From the NCBI GenBank assembly GCA_910589665.1, contig CAJUTR010000025.1, positions 1-41,512 of the forward strand: a DNA stretch of 41,512 nt, in the 5' to 3' direction. Positions 17,264 to 26,071 of this stretch are shown one piece after another. The position numbers and the translations under genes were made by a program. The first letter of the stretch is position 1. Every line of letters begins with the position of its first letter. Origin of the DNA: an uncultured Eubacterium sp. Lineage in GTDB: Bacteria; Bacillota; Clostridia; Lachnospirales; Lachnospiraceae. The notes beneath the pieces are model-generated. The model made no database searches. It worked only from the letters and a program-made list of their open reading frames with translations, and had not been told where the DNA came from.

Positions 17264-18161
17264 TGTTTTTGTTTACAGTGTTCAGCAGGGAATGAAAAGT
17301 CTGAGAAAGAACCGGATGTTTACGCTGGCGTCGATTGGCACGATTTCAGCCTGTCTGTTTTTATTCGGTTTATTTTATTTTGTAGTCAGTAATTTTCAGC
17401 ATATGATCAAAGAAGTAGAAACAACGGTCGGCGTTACCGTGTTTTTTGAGGATGGGATTTCGCAGGAACAGGTGGATTCCATCGGCGAGGCGATCCGGTT
17501 CCGGGAAGAAGTGGATCATATCGAATTTATTTCTGCGGAAGAGGCGTGGGCGAAGTTTGTCCGGGAAAATTTTAGTGATAATACGGAACTGGTGGACAGT
17601 TTTGGAACTGATAATCCACTGGAGAACTCCGCTTCTTATCAGGTTTTTTTAAAGGATATTTCGGATCAGCAGGAGATCGCGGAATACGTAAACGGGATCG
17701 AGGGGGTCAGGACGGTGAAGCGTTCCGATGAGACGGCGAAAAACCTCGAGAACGCCAATCTGCTCGTCAGCTACGTGTCCATCGCGATCATCGCGATCCT
17801 CTTGGCCGTATCGGTATTTCTCATCAACTCGACAATCTCCACTGGTATTACGGTGCGCCGGAGTGAGATCGAGATCATGCGGCTGATGGGGGCTTCTGAC
17901 TTTTTTATACGGGCGCCGTTCATCGTGGAGGGCGTCGTCATCGGAATGGTCGGTGCGCTGATCCCGCTCGTGATCTTGCTTTTTAGTTATCATACGATCA
18001 TACAGTACATTAAAACCCGGTTTGAGGTGATTGCAGGGTGGCTGGATTTTCTCGAGGCAGCACAGGTGTTTCAGATGCTCATTCCGGTCTGTCTGCTGAT
18101 CGGTATAGGGATTGGTTTTCTCGGTAGTTTTGTGACAGTGCGAAAGCATTTGGACGTATAA
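17250..18161 (+). CDS. ftsX: cell division membrane protein FtsX
   Basis: The 303-residue protein has the FtsX plan. One N-terminal membrane segment (near 25-47, SIGTISACLFLFGLFYFVV) is followed by an extracellular domain of about 120 residues (GVTVFFEDGISQEQV, then FISAEEAWAKFVREN). Three C-terminal membrane segments follow (from about residue 170). ATG 17250 (MRGISVFVYSVQQGMKSLRK) is preferred because AAGGTGG at 17235-17241 is properly spaced, although in-frame starts exist at 17226 and 17244. It partners FtsE; its extracellular loop would engage the coiled-coil M23 protein encoded next. Confidence 0.93.
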   Translation: MRGISVFVYSVQQGMKSLRKNRMFTLASIGTISACLFLFGLFYFVVSNFQHMIKEVETTVGVTVFFEDGISQEQVDSIGEAIRFREEVDHIEFISAEEAWAKFVRENFSDNTELVDSFGTDNPLENSASYQVFLKDISDQQEIAEYVNGIEGVRTVKRSDETAKNLENANLLVSYVSIAIIAILLAVSVFLINSTISTGITVRRSEIEIMRLMGASDFFIRAPFIVEGVVIGMVGALIPLVILLFSYHTIIQYIKTRFEVIAGWLDFLEAAQVFQMLIPVCLLIGIGIGFLGSFVTVRKHLDV

Positions 18162-18176
18162 GAACGGAGGTAACAT

Positions 18177-19436
18177 ATGAAAAAAGTGGTATGGCGGCTG
18201 TCGGTCACCGCTTTTTTGATCGCTGGTATTTGGTCGGGGGTTTGTCTGTTCCGGCCGCGGGCAGCGGCGGAGACGTCGAAACTGGACGAGAAGATCCAGG
18301 AGGCCGAGGAGGCGAAAAAGAAAGCGGAAAAGCATGTGGAGGAATTGGAAAAAGAGATCGCTGAACTCGAGAACAGCAAGGATGACATTGTAGATTACGT
18401 AAAGAAGGTCGATAAAAAGATCGAGAAGGTTTCAGAAACTCTTTCGTCGCTGGAAAAACAGGTTGACGCCGCACGCACGGAGCTGAAGGAACTCGAAACG
18501 GACGTGGCGTCTGCCGAGAATGTTGAAAAAGAGCAGTATGAAACGATGAGAAAACGAATAAGATATATGTATGAAAATGGCGGCGACGATTATATGGAGG
18601 TCATTTTCAGCGCAAAGAGCCTTGGCGATCTGCTGAACCGATCGGAGTACATCGAGAAGATTTCCAAGTATGACCAGAAATTGTTTGAGCAATTCGTGAA
18701 AACAAAGGAAGATGTCGAGCAGAAGCGGGCGAGGATGAAGGCCAAGGTCGGGGAGATTGCCGCACTTCGTGAGGAAGCGCTTGCGGATAAAGCGGCATTA
18801 AAGGAACTAAAAGCGGGCAAGAAGGCAGAAATGGGCAAACTGGATAGTGCCATTTCTTATACGGATGAAAAAGTTCAGAATTTTCAGGATCAGGTGGCCA
18901 AACAGGAACAGGAAGTGGAGAACCTGCTGCGTGAAAAACAGGAGCAGATCGCAAAACAGGAGGCTGCGCAGAAAGCGGCCGCTGGCGGAGCCGCACAGCC
19001 TTCTGGTGCGCAGCCTGCCGGAACTACGTATGCCAATACTGGACAGCTCCGCTGGCCGCTCCAGGAAGCGGGAAGAATTTCATCCAGGTTTGGAAGCCGA
19101 ACGAGTCCGACGCAGGGGGCCAGCACGGAACACCATGGCATTGACATAGCGGTTTCGGAAGGCGCGCCGATCGTGGCGGCAGCGGATGGTACGGTCGTAA
19201 CGGCTACGTATAGCGCGAGCGCCGGAAACCATGTGATGGTCTACCACGGCAATAGTTTGTATACGGTTTATATGCACGCTTCCCGGCTCGCTGTCAGCGA
19301 GGGAACCGAGGTTAAGCAGGGAGACGTGATCGCTTATGTCGGCTCTACCGGAATTTCGACGGGAGCGCATCTGCATTTCGGTATTTCGATCAACGGCGAG
19401 TACGTGGATCCGCTCAATTATGTCAGTCAGGTGTAA
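18177..19436 (+). CDS. EnvC-like M23 peptidase with long coiled coil
   Basis: This 419-residue secreted protein has a signal peptide (about 1-30). Two long charged coiled-coil regions follow (about 33-115 and 165-265, e.g. EAEEAKKKAEKHVEELEKEI), then an Ala/Gly/Pro linker and a C-terminal LytM/M23 domain (about 295-419). The zinc-site elements are visible as HHGIDIA (near 319) and GAHLHFGI (near 395), so the domain may be an active endopeptidase, unlike E. coli EnvC, which lacks the metal ligands. Directly after ftsX (15 bases), it is the likely FtsEX-controlled hydrolase or activator acting on peptidoglycan at division, comparable with PcsB or EnvC by context. Confidence 0.9.
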   Translation: MKKVVWRLSVTAFLIAGIWSGVCLFRPRAAAETSKLDEKIQEAEEAKKKAEKHVEELEKEIAELENSKDDIVDYVKKVDKKIEKVSETLSSLEKQVDAARTELKELETDVASAENVEKEQYETMRKRIRYMYENGGDDYMEVIFSAKSLGDLLNRSEYIEKISKYDQKLFEQFVKTKEDVEQKRARMKAKVGEIAALREEALADKAALKELKAGKKAEMGKLDSAISYTDEKVQNFQDQVAKQEQEVENLLREKQEQIAKQEAAQKAAAGGAAQPSGAQPAGTTYANTGQLRWPLQEAGRISSRFGSRTSPTQGASTEHHGIDIAVSEGAPIVAAADGTVVTATYSASAGNHVMVYHGNSLYTVYMHASRLAVSEGTEVKQGDVIAYVGSTGISTGAHLHFGISINGEYVDPLNYVSQV

Positions 19437-19488
19437 AAGGCCGGATACTTCGGCGTTTATGGCGGTTTCATCTGTCTGGGGGGCGTGT

Positions 19489-19518
19489 TTGGAAGAGTTG
19501 TGAGTATTATGATACAAT
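19489..19518 (+). promoter_or_regulatory. possible promoter before the S41 peptidase gene
   Basis: TTGGAA (19489-19494) and TACAAT (19513-19518) are spaced by 18 bases, just upstream of the TTG start at 19538. It suggests the protease can also be transcribed apart from the ftsEX genes. Confidence 0.45.
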
Positions 19519-19537
19519 AAAAAATGGAAGTGATTTT

Positions 19538-20734
19538 TTGTCAAAAGAGCGAAAAAAGGGGTTTTTATTTGGGATTTTGTTCGGGGCGGCTGTTACGCTC
19601 GGGGTGATCAGCGCGGCCAGATATTTTGGCATCCAGCTCTATATATCTGGTTCGGCTACCCGGCAGGTTCACGACAAAGCGAGTGTGATTGAAACGTGTA
19701 TTGATGATTATTACCAGGGAGAAGTAAAGGATGAGGAACTAGCGAACGGAGCGGCAAAAGGAATGGTGAGCGCACTGGGTGACAAATATTCCCAGTATTA
19801 TACCGAAGAGGAATATGAGGAACTGATGAATGGAATCAATGGTTCTTATGTGGGGATCGGTGTGTCGTTAAAGCAGGAGGAGAACGGTGACGTTATCGTG
19901 AAAGATGTTTCTGCGGGAGGACCTGCGGCGACGGCCGGTATTCAGGCGGGAGACCGTTTTGTGCGCGTGGACGGAAGGGATGTCGCGGGCATGTCGATGG
20001 ATGAGATGATTTCCATCATCAAAAAAGAGGGCAATGATGGCAGGACAATCGTGATCACGGTGGAGCGCGCGACCGATAACGGTGAGAAAAAGGAATTGGA
20101 AAAGCAGGTCGTGTGCGGTAAAGTGGACGTCATCTCCGTTTCATCAAAGAAATTTGGAACGGTCGGATATATTAAGATCACGGAATTTGATAAGGAAACG
20201 GATGAGCAGTTCGGAACGGTTATGGAGAATATGAAAAAAGATGATGTGAGCGGCCTTGTGATCGATGTCCGGAACAATGGCGGCGGTTCTCTGGATTCCG
20301 TGATTGAAATGCTCGATGAACTTCTGCCGGAAGGGGAACTGATCACGGAGAAGAGTAAAAAAGAGGGCGATAAGACTTATTATTCTACGAATGAGACCAG
20401 TTTTGACCGTCCGGTCGCCGTGCTGATCAATGGATACAGCGCGAGCGCGTCGGAAGTATTTGCTGGAACTTTGCAAGCGAGAAAGGCCGCGATGCTTGTC
20501 GGCACACAGAGTTTTGGAAAAGGGATCGTCCAGACCGTACTCTCACTCGAGGGGTCATGTGGCGGGGGGATTAAGCTGACGACGGCGGAATATTTTCTGC
20601 CAGGCGGCATGAGTATACACAAGAAAGGGCTGACGCCGGACTTTGCAATCGAGGCGTCGTCAGAGACGGATGAGAGTCAGGATAATCAGCTGCAGCGGGC
20701 GCTGGAACTCGTGAACGGCCAGTCAAACCAGTAA
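19538..20734 (+). CDS. S41-family C-terminal processing peptidase
   Basis: The 398-residue protein has an N-terminal membrane anchor (9-32), a PDZ domain (about 100-180: YVGIGVSLKQEENGDVIV, then GIQAGDRFVRVDG) and an S41 protease domain. The catalytic Ser305 (SASASEVFAG) and Lys328 (GTQSFGKG) are both present. Such proteases trim secreted or membrane proteins outside the cell. The start is TTG 19538, supported by TGGAAG nearby; no ATG is suitable. Placement behind the FtsEX/M23 genes is common in Clostridia and suggests a role in processing envelope proteins, though the substrate is unknown. Confidence 0.92.
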   Translation: MSKERKKGFLFGILFGAAVTLGVISAARYFGIQLYISGSATRQVHDKASVIETCIDDYYQGEVKDEELANGAAKGMVSALGDKYSQYYTEEEYEELMNGINGSYVGIGVSLKQEENGDVIVKDVSAGGPAATAGIQAGDRFVRVDGRDVAGMSMDEMISIIKKEGNDGRTIVITVERATDNGEKKELEKQVVCGKVDVISVSSKKFGTVGYIKITEFDKETDEQFGTVMENMKKDDVSGLVIDVRNNGGGSLDSVIEMLDELLPEGELITEKSKKEGDKTYYSTNETSFDRPVAVLINGYSASASEVFAGTLQARKAAMLVGTQSFGKGIVQTVLSLEGSCGGGIKLTTAEYFLPGGMSIHKKGLTPDFAIEASSETDESQDNQLQRALELVNGQSNQ

Positions 20735-20793
20735 ATCATAGGATGGAAATGACTGTTTCCGCAGTTCCGGCCGCCCTGCTGCCGTTAGCCGGA

Positions 20794-22170
20794 TCAACTT
20801 TCTTTTAAATAGGTTTCATTTAGGGCAATTACGCGTTTCATCGCCTGTTCGCCCGGGGCGCCGATCGTATTCCGGCGTTCGACGCACGTTTTCATCGATA
20901 TGGCTTCATAAATATCCTCCTCAAAGACGGGGGATATTTTTTTGTATTCACTCAGAGGAAGTTCATCGAGAGAAATGTCTTGTTCAATGCAGGTCAGCAC
21001 GAGCTGTCCGATGATGCCGTGGGCATCGCGAAATGGAATACCGTGGTTCACGAGGTAATCGGCGGCGTCTGTCGCGTTTGTGAAACCATTTTTCGCGCTG
21101 GCTTCCATCTGTTCCGTGCGAAAGCGCATCGTGGCGATCATGCCGGTAAAGAGGGAAAGGCAGCCTTTTACGGTGTCGATCGCATCGAAAGTCAATTCTT
21201 TATCTTCCTGCATGTCTTTATTATAGGCAAGGGGAAGTCCCTTCATCGTTGTCAGCAGGGAGAGCAGTGCGCCGTAAACGCGTCCGGTTTTTCCGCGCAC
21301 GAGCTCGGCGATGTCCGGGTTCTTTTTCTGCGGCATGATGCTGCTGCCCGTGGAATAGGAGTCGTCAATTTCTACAAATTGATATTCGTTGGAATTCCAT
21401 ACGATGATCTCCTCGCAAAAGCGGCTTAAGTGCATCATGATCATCGACATGGCGTTTAGCAGTTCGATCAGGTAATCGCGGTCAGACACCGAGTCCATGC
21501 TGTTCAGCGTCGGGCCGTCGAAGTTCAGGAAGGAAGCGGTTTCTTCCCGGTCGAGCGGATACGTCGTACCGGCAAGGGCGCCTGCGCCGAGGGGACAGTA
21601 GTTCATGCGGTCATAAATGTCCCGGAGACGGCTGCGGTCGCGGCGGAACATCTCGAAGTATGCGCCGAAGTGATGCGCAAGCGTGACCGGCTGCGCTTTT
21701 TGCAGATGCGTAAAGCCAGGCATGTAGGTGGTAACGTGGTTTTTCATGGTATTGTGGATCGTCAGGAGAAGTTCTTTTAATAAATCGTTGAGCGCGACAA
21801 TCTCATCTCTCGTATATAGTTTCATGTCCAGCGCGACCTGGTCATTCCGGCTCCGGCCGGTGTGTAATTTCTTACCCGCCTCCCCGATCCGCTCGATCAG
21901 GTTTGCCTCGACGAAGCTGTGGATGTCCTCGTGCTCGTCCGTGATAGTAAGGCTGCCGTTTTCGATGTCATGTAAGATGCTCTTGCATCCCCCGACGATC
22001 TGCTCTTTTTCGTCAGCTGTGATAATGCCTTGTTTTTCGAGCATGGTGACATGAGCGATGCTGCCGAGTATGTCTTGTTTGTAAAATTTCTGGTCAAAGG
22101 AAATCGAAGCGTTGAAATTATGGACCAGTTCGTCGGTTTCTTTTGTAAAACGTCCTCCCCAAAGTTTCAT
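20794..22170 (-). CDS. argH: argininosuccinate lyase
   Basis: This 458-residue enzyme cleaves argininosuccinate to arginine and fumarate, the last step of arginine synthesis. The fumarase/ASL signature GSSIMPQKKNPD, the N-terminal MKLWGGRF, and HTGRSRNDQVALD are all present, and the length is normal. ATG 22170 is chosen because it gives this canonical N-terminus and has GAGG six bases upstream; the longer open frame to 22272 runs through the promoter. No argG or other arginine gene is in the window. The gene has its own promoter flanked by two palindromes, so regulation by a repressor is likely. Confidence 0.95.
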   Translation of the reverse strand: MKLWGGRFTKETDELVHNFNASISFDQKFYKQDILGSIAHVTMLEKQGIITADEKEQIVGGCKSILHDIENGSLTITDEHEDIHSFVEANLIERIGEAGKKLHTGRSRNDQVALDMKLYTRDEIVALNDLLKELLLTIHNTMKNHVTTYMPGFTHLQKAQPVTLAHHFGAYFEMFRRDRSRLRDIYDRMNYCPLGAGALAGTTYPLDREETASFLNFDGPTLNSMDSVSDRDYLIELLNAMSMIMMHLSRFCEEIIVWNSNEYQFVEIDDSYSTGSSIMPQKKNPDIAELVRGKTGRVYGALLSLLTTMKGLPLAYNKDMQEDKELTFDAIDTVKGCLSLFTGMIATMRFRTEQMEASAKNGFTNATDAADYLVNHGIPFRDAHGIIGQLVLTCIEQDISLDELPLSEYKKISPVFEEDIYEAISMKTCVERRNTIGAPGEQAMKRVIALNETYLKES

Positions 22171-22189
22171 AGTTAACCTCATTTCTGTA

Positions 22190-22209
22190 ACAGGGTATTT
22201 TGACCCTGT
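22190..22209 (-). promoter_or_regulatory. inverted repeat in the argH leader
   Basis: On the argH strand ACAGGGT and ACCCTGT form perfect 7-base arms around a six-base loop, just upstream of the ribosome binding site. It can act as an operator or as a small RNA hairpin. It does not match the ARG box I know from Bacillus. Confidence 0.45.
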
Positions 22210-22231
22210 GAACGATTTAGTTTTGTGTTTT

Positions 22232-22259
22232 AACACCAATGTAATAGTAACATGGTGTT
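22232..22259 (-). promoter_or_regulatory. operator-like palindrome overlapping argH -10
   Basis: AACACCA (22232-22238) and TGGTGTT (22253-22259) are perfect 7-base arms with 14 bases between, and the -10 box lies inside. A dimeric repressor bound here would block transcription. Confidence 0.45.
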
Positions 22260-22272
22260 CGTGGGAAGTCAA
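22244..22272 (-). promoter_or_regulatory. sigma-A-type promoter of argH
   Basis: On the minus strand TTGACT (22272-22267) and TACTAT (22249-22244) are spaced by 17 bases. Transcription would begin near 22237, giving a leader of about 65 bases. Confidence 0.7.
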
Positions 22273-22465
22273 CGATTTAAGAAGAGATCGGTCGTGACAA
22301 ATAATGAGGAAAAGGTGGTAGAAAACTTGCTATCGGGGAATCATATGTGTTATAATCATGTCAGTTGTATGTTAAAATAAGTGCTGGCGCACTTATTAAT
22401 GTGCAGAAAATATGCACAAAAATTACGATAAAGTATGGAGTTTATGGAAGAAAAGGCTACGAATT

Positions 22466-24586
22466 ATGGATAGTATGGACAAAGCGGAGAAAAGAACGAT
22501 CCGGTTACATGGTTCCTCTTTTATCAATGATATGGAGCTGGATGACCGGTATAAGATTGTGAAAAAGAGTTTGTGGATTTCCCTTCTCTCTCTGGTGGGC
22601 AATCCGGAGGGCGCTACCGTTACGTTAGAGGAACCGGCGTCGCCATTTCTAACGATGGATCTGGAGAAACAGCTTGCGCAATCGCTCGAAGACGAGCCAG
22701 CAGAATTTCTCGTGGTAGATATGTGCTACACGGCGGGACACGGGCTTTATAAGTGGAACGGCCAGGTGTTTACAAAGAACCCGAAGTTTTTGGAGAGCAG
22801 TTTTTTTGCCGAGCACGAACAGGAAATGGAATTTATCGACGTCATGCGTGATCGGGAGTTCGACTGGAAACCTTATATGGACCGGTATCTGGAACTGATC
22901 GGGAAATATTTTGATGCAGACCACATCATCCTGGTCAGATCGAGATGTCCTCTTTGGTATGTGACGCATACGCATGTGCGCAGGTATAAGAGAAGGAGCA
23001 GGAGGGCGTACAACCGGCGTATCAAGGAGCTGGAAAATTATTTCGAGAAAAAAATGAACCCGTATGTCGTGGATATTTATTCCCACTATTTTATCGACTT
23101 TGATAATAAACGGGGGGTAACCATGTCTACGTATGAAAAACCGTTTTATCATCATGCGAAACGGATCATCTCGACGATCATACGGACACAGCCGGAACAG
23201 AGGGTGTTTCGTGAACAGGAATATTTTATGCGGCTGGGGCGTTTCATTAAATATTACGATAATCTGTTTGCAAAAAATAATACGGACTTGTTTATGGATG
23301 AAGATGATTTCCTGGATCATCTGGTTTTGCAGCTCAGCCGAGAAATACTGATCGACTATGAGAGCGATCTTGTGGAAATAGAGGCTTGTGGGTATTCCTC
23401 CATACAGGAAATCCTGGATGGGCACAGTTTCAAGTTTGCGCAGCCACTCTGCGAATGCCTGAAAGTCGTGAAGGCGGTGGAGGAAGGCGATCTGTTCCGT
23501 GAAGATACGGATTATGATATGATTTTTGAACATCAGCTCAAGATCGTAGAGCCGTTTGCGCAGCTGGTGCGGCGGGAGTGGGAGCAGCAGGGGCTGGCGG
23601 CTGGTACGGTCCATGTGAACCGCTTTAACTGCAGAGACTATTATAAGGCACTGCTGGCAGCACAAAGAGGAAAGGCTGCTTTGTTAAAGAAATGTGTTTC
23701 CGGGATCGGCGGCAATATGGAAGAGCGGCATAAGGTAAAGATGCTTGTCAGGAGCAGGAAGCGGGAGACAAAGAACGGGATTTTAGCGTACTGTCATGCT
23801 CTGAACGAGTATTATGAACCCGTACAGGTAGATCTGTGGGGGTCGTGTATTACGCGGGAAATACTGAACGAGGATAAGGGAAGGTTCCAGATTGGAAAAT
23901 ATGCGTACCGGAACTGCTGTCTATTTGCGTTTGACGAGCCGATCCCTTATGAGGAAGGAAAGTTTGAGGACCTTTCCCTGTTTGAGGATAGCAACTGGCG
24001 CGTCGGCTATATTCGAAGCGCTTTCCACAAAGATCTGCCAGAACAATTAAAGCAGACGGGATCGGAATGGCTTTTGCTCGATTTTTACGATCTAGTGTGC
24101 GATATCGTGGAGTATCAGGGCGGTATCCTGACGGCAGACAGCGAAGTACGGGGACTTAAATTCTATAAAGAAATAAAGGAACAATGTACCGTTACGGCGA
24201 TTGAGGATGTTCTCGATGAGGAGGAGATCAAACGGCGGTTTGATATGTTTATACGGTTTATCCGAGAGCGGTATGGGAAAAAGATCGTATGGATCAAGGC
24301 GGATGTAAAGCTTAAATTTCTCGATCAGGAGAGGCAGTTAAAGCCGATGAGGTGGCACAAAAGAGAGGTACTCCTCGAAAAGAGAAAATTTATGGATCGG
24401 TGGCAGAAGTATTTCGAGAAACATATGGACTGTTATGTCATTGACTACGCAAAGCGCTATCATGCGGATGATCTGTGCGTGTCTGGTGCGTTTATGGTAC
24501 ACTACGAAAAAGAGTTTTACGAGAGAGGGTATCAGGCATTGTATGAGATCATTTATGAGGGTAAGGGGAAACGGTATTACAAATAG
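22466..24586 (+). CDS. large protein with two homologous halves, DUF6270-like
   Basis: From ATG 22466 (AAAGG nine bases upstream) the protein has 706 residues; an in-frame ATG at 22412 lacks a binding site. There are no membrane segments. The N-terminal and C-terminal parts are clearly related: LHGSSFINDMEL (near 14) parallels LWGSCITREILN (near 453). The segment ending YFEKKMNPYVVDIYSHY parallels YFEKHMDCYVIDYAKRY, and YEKPFYHHAKRIIS parallels YEKEFYERGYQAL. The G-S-C/S motif and layout recall DUF6270 proteins near polysaccharide genes, with an SGNH-hydrolase-like look. The middle (about 235-440) is a separate helical linker. The function is unknown; an 18-base gap separates it from the symporter gene. 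Confidence 0.7.
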   Translation: MDSMDKAEKRTIRLHGSSFINDMELDDRYKIVKKSLWISLLSLVGNPEGATVTLEEPASPFLTMDLEKQLAQSLEDEPAEFLVVDMCYTAGHGLYKWNGQVFTKNPKFLESSFFAEHEQEMEFIDVMRDREFDWKPYMDRYLELIGKYFDADHIILVRSRCPLWYVTHTHVRRYKRRSRRAYNRRIKELENYFEKKMNPYVVDIYSHYFIDFDNKRGVTMSTYEKPFYHHAKRIISTIIRTQPEQRVFREQEYFMRLGRFIKYYDNLFAKNNTDLFMDEDDFLDHLVLQLSREILIDYESDLVEIEACGYSSIQEILDGHSFKFAQPLCECLKVVKAVEEGDLFREDTDYDMIFEHQLKIVEPFAQLVRREWEQQGLAAGTVHVNRFNCRDYYKALLAAQRGKAALLKKCVSGIGGNMEERHKVKMLVRSRKRETKNGILAYCHALNEYYEPVQVDLWGSCITREILNEDKGRFQIGKYAYRNCCLFAFDEPIPYEEGKFEDLSLFEDSNWRVGYIRSAFHKDLPEQLKQTGSEWLLLDFYDLVCDIVEYQGGILTADSEVRGLKFYKEIKEQCTVTAIEDVLDEEEIKRRFDMFIRFIRERYGKKIVWIKADVKLKFLDQERQLKPMRWHKREVLLEKRKFMDRWQKYFEKHMDCYVIDYAKRYHADDLCVSGAFMVHYEKEFYERGYQALYEIIYEGKGKRYYK

Positions 24587-24603
24587 CAGGAGGAGATAAG
24601 AAG

Positions 24604-26010
24604 ATGAAGAAGAAAACAAAGAGGAATTCTTTTTCCGGCTCGATCGGATTTGTACTGGCGGCGGCTGGAAGCGCGGTGGGGCTGGGAAATATATGGAGGT
24701 TTCCGTACCTGGCGGCGAAGGACGGCGGGGGCATGTTCCTTATTATTTATCTGGTGCTTGCGCTGACATTTGGATTCACCTTGCTGATCACAGAAGTTGC
24801 GATCGGACGGAAGACGAAGCAGAGTCCGATCACGGCTTATGGAAAGTTGAAAAAGAGCTGGGGCTGGCTGGGAGTGGTCTCGTGTCTCGTTCCGGTCATC
24901 ATCCTGCCGTATTACTGCGTGATTGGCGGCTGGGTGATCAAATACTTTCTGATGTATCTGACGGGCAACGGTGCGGCTACAGCGCAGGGGGATTTCTTCA
25001 CATCCTTTATTTGTGCCGGGAGTGAGCCTGTCGTGATGATGGCGATCTTTTTATTCGCGGTAGCATTTGTTATTTTCCGCGGTGTCAATAAGGGAATTGA
25101 GTCGTTTTCTAAAATCCTCATGCCGATATTGATCGTATTGGTCATCGTGATCGCTGTGTTTTCCATTACGATCCGGCATACGGATGAGAGCGGTGTCACG
25201 AGGACAGGACTGCAGGGATTGAGTATTTATGTGATCCCGAATTTTGAAGGCATGACGGTAAGCCGGTTTTTCTCGGTACTCTTTGACGCGATGGGGCAGT
25301 TATTTTTCAGCCTGAGTGTCGCGATGGGGATCATGATCGCGTACGGTTCTTATGTACGTGACGATGCCGACCTGAACAAGTCGATCTATCAGATCGAGAT
25401 TTTTGATACGGTCGTTGCTTTTTTGGCGGGTGTCATGATCATTCCCGCGGTGTTTACGTTTTCTGGAAGAGAGGGAATGAATGCTTCCGGGCCGGGATTG
25501 ATGTTTGTTTCACTGCCGAACGTTTTTGCTGAGATGGGAACGATCGGTCATGTGGTAGGCTGCCTGTTTTTTGCTATGGTGCTGTTTGCGGCGCTGACGA
25601 GTGCCGTGTCGGTCATGGAAGCGGTCGTTTCGAGCCTGATGGACCGTTTTGGGTTGACGAGAACGAAGGCGGCCGTGTTAGAAACGGTGATCGCCGTCGC
25701 TGCGGGATTTATCGTCTGCAAGGGTTATAATGCGCTGTATTTTGAGCTTCCGCTGCCAAATGGGACAACGGCTCAGATTTTGGATATTATGGATTATATC
25801 AGTAATAATATTCTCATGCCGGTTGTGGCGATTGGAACTTGTATCCTCATCGGGTGGATCTTAAAGCCGTCCACGGTAGCTGAAGAGGTGGAGAAGAATG
25901 GAAAGAAGATGGGAAGGAAGAGGCTCTATGTCGTGATGCTTCGGTTTATCGCTCCGATCCTTCTTATCATCCTTCTTTTGAAATCATTAGGAATACTGAC
26001 GGCGATTTAA
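24604..26010 (+). CDS. NSS-family sodium-dependent symporter
   Basis: The 468-residue protein starts with the neurotransmitter:sodium symporter signature in its first membrane segment (SAVGLGNIWRFPYLAAKDGG), where main-chain atoms form the sodium and substrate sites. About 11 hydrophobic segments can be counted, as in bacterial MhsT/TnaT-like members, which import amino acids with Na+. The substrate cannot be deduced. A strong GCAGGAGGAG site precedes the ATG. It is closely spaced after the duplicated protein gene (18 bases) and followed after 61 bases by the ThDP enzyme, so a shared transcript is plausible. Confidence 0.93.
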   Translation: MKKKTKRNSFSGSIGFVLAAAGSAVGLGNIWRFPYLAAKDGGGMFLIIYLVLALTFGFTLLITEVAIGRKTKQSPITAYGKLKKSWGWLGVVSCLVPVIILPYYCVIGGWVIKYFLMYLTGNGAATAQGDFFTSFICAGSEPVVMMAIFLFAVAFVIFRGVNKGIESFSKILMPILIVLVIVIAVFSITIRHTDESGVTRTGLQGLSIYVIPNFEGMTVSRFFSVLFDAMGQLFFSLSVAMGIMIAYGSYVRDDADLNKSIYQIEIFDTVVAFLAGVMIIPAVFTFSGREGMNASGPGLMFVSLPNVFAEMGTIGHVVGCLFFAMVLFAALTSAVSVMEAVVSSLMDRFGLTRTKAAVLETVIAVAAGFIVCKGYNALYFELPLPNGTTAQILDIMDYISNNILMPVVAIGTCILIGWILKPSTVAEEVEKNGKKMGRKRLYVVMLRFIAPILLIILLLKSLGILTAI

Positions 26011-26071
26011 GCGGTTGTGTGGGATGTGGAGCAGCTGGGACAAAAGTAACGGGAAAGGAATGGCTCATTGT

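Noticed and set aside
20735..20793. Terminator between the S41 peptidase and argH
   Set aside because: Short pairings (GGAAA/TTTCC, CCGGC/GCCGG) exist but no proper stem with a T-run could be shown.
22412..22465. Upstream ATG for the duplicated protein
   Set aside because: No ribosome binding site precedes it, while AAAGG is well placed for 22466.
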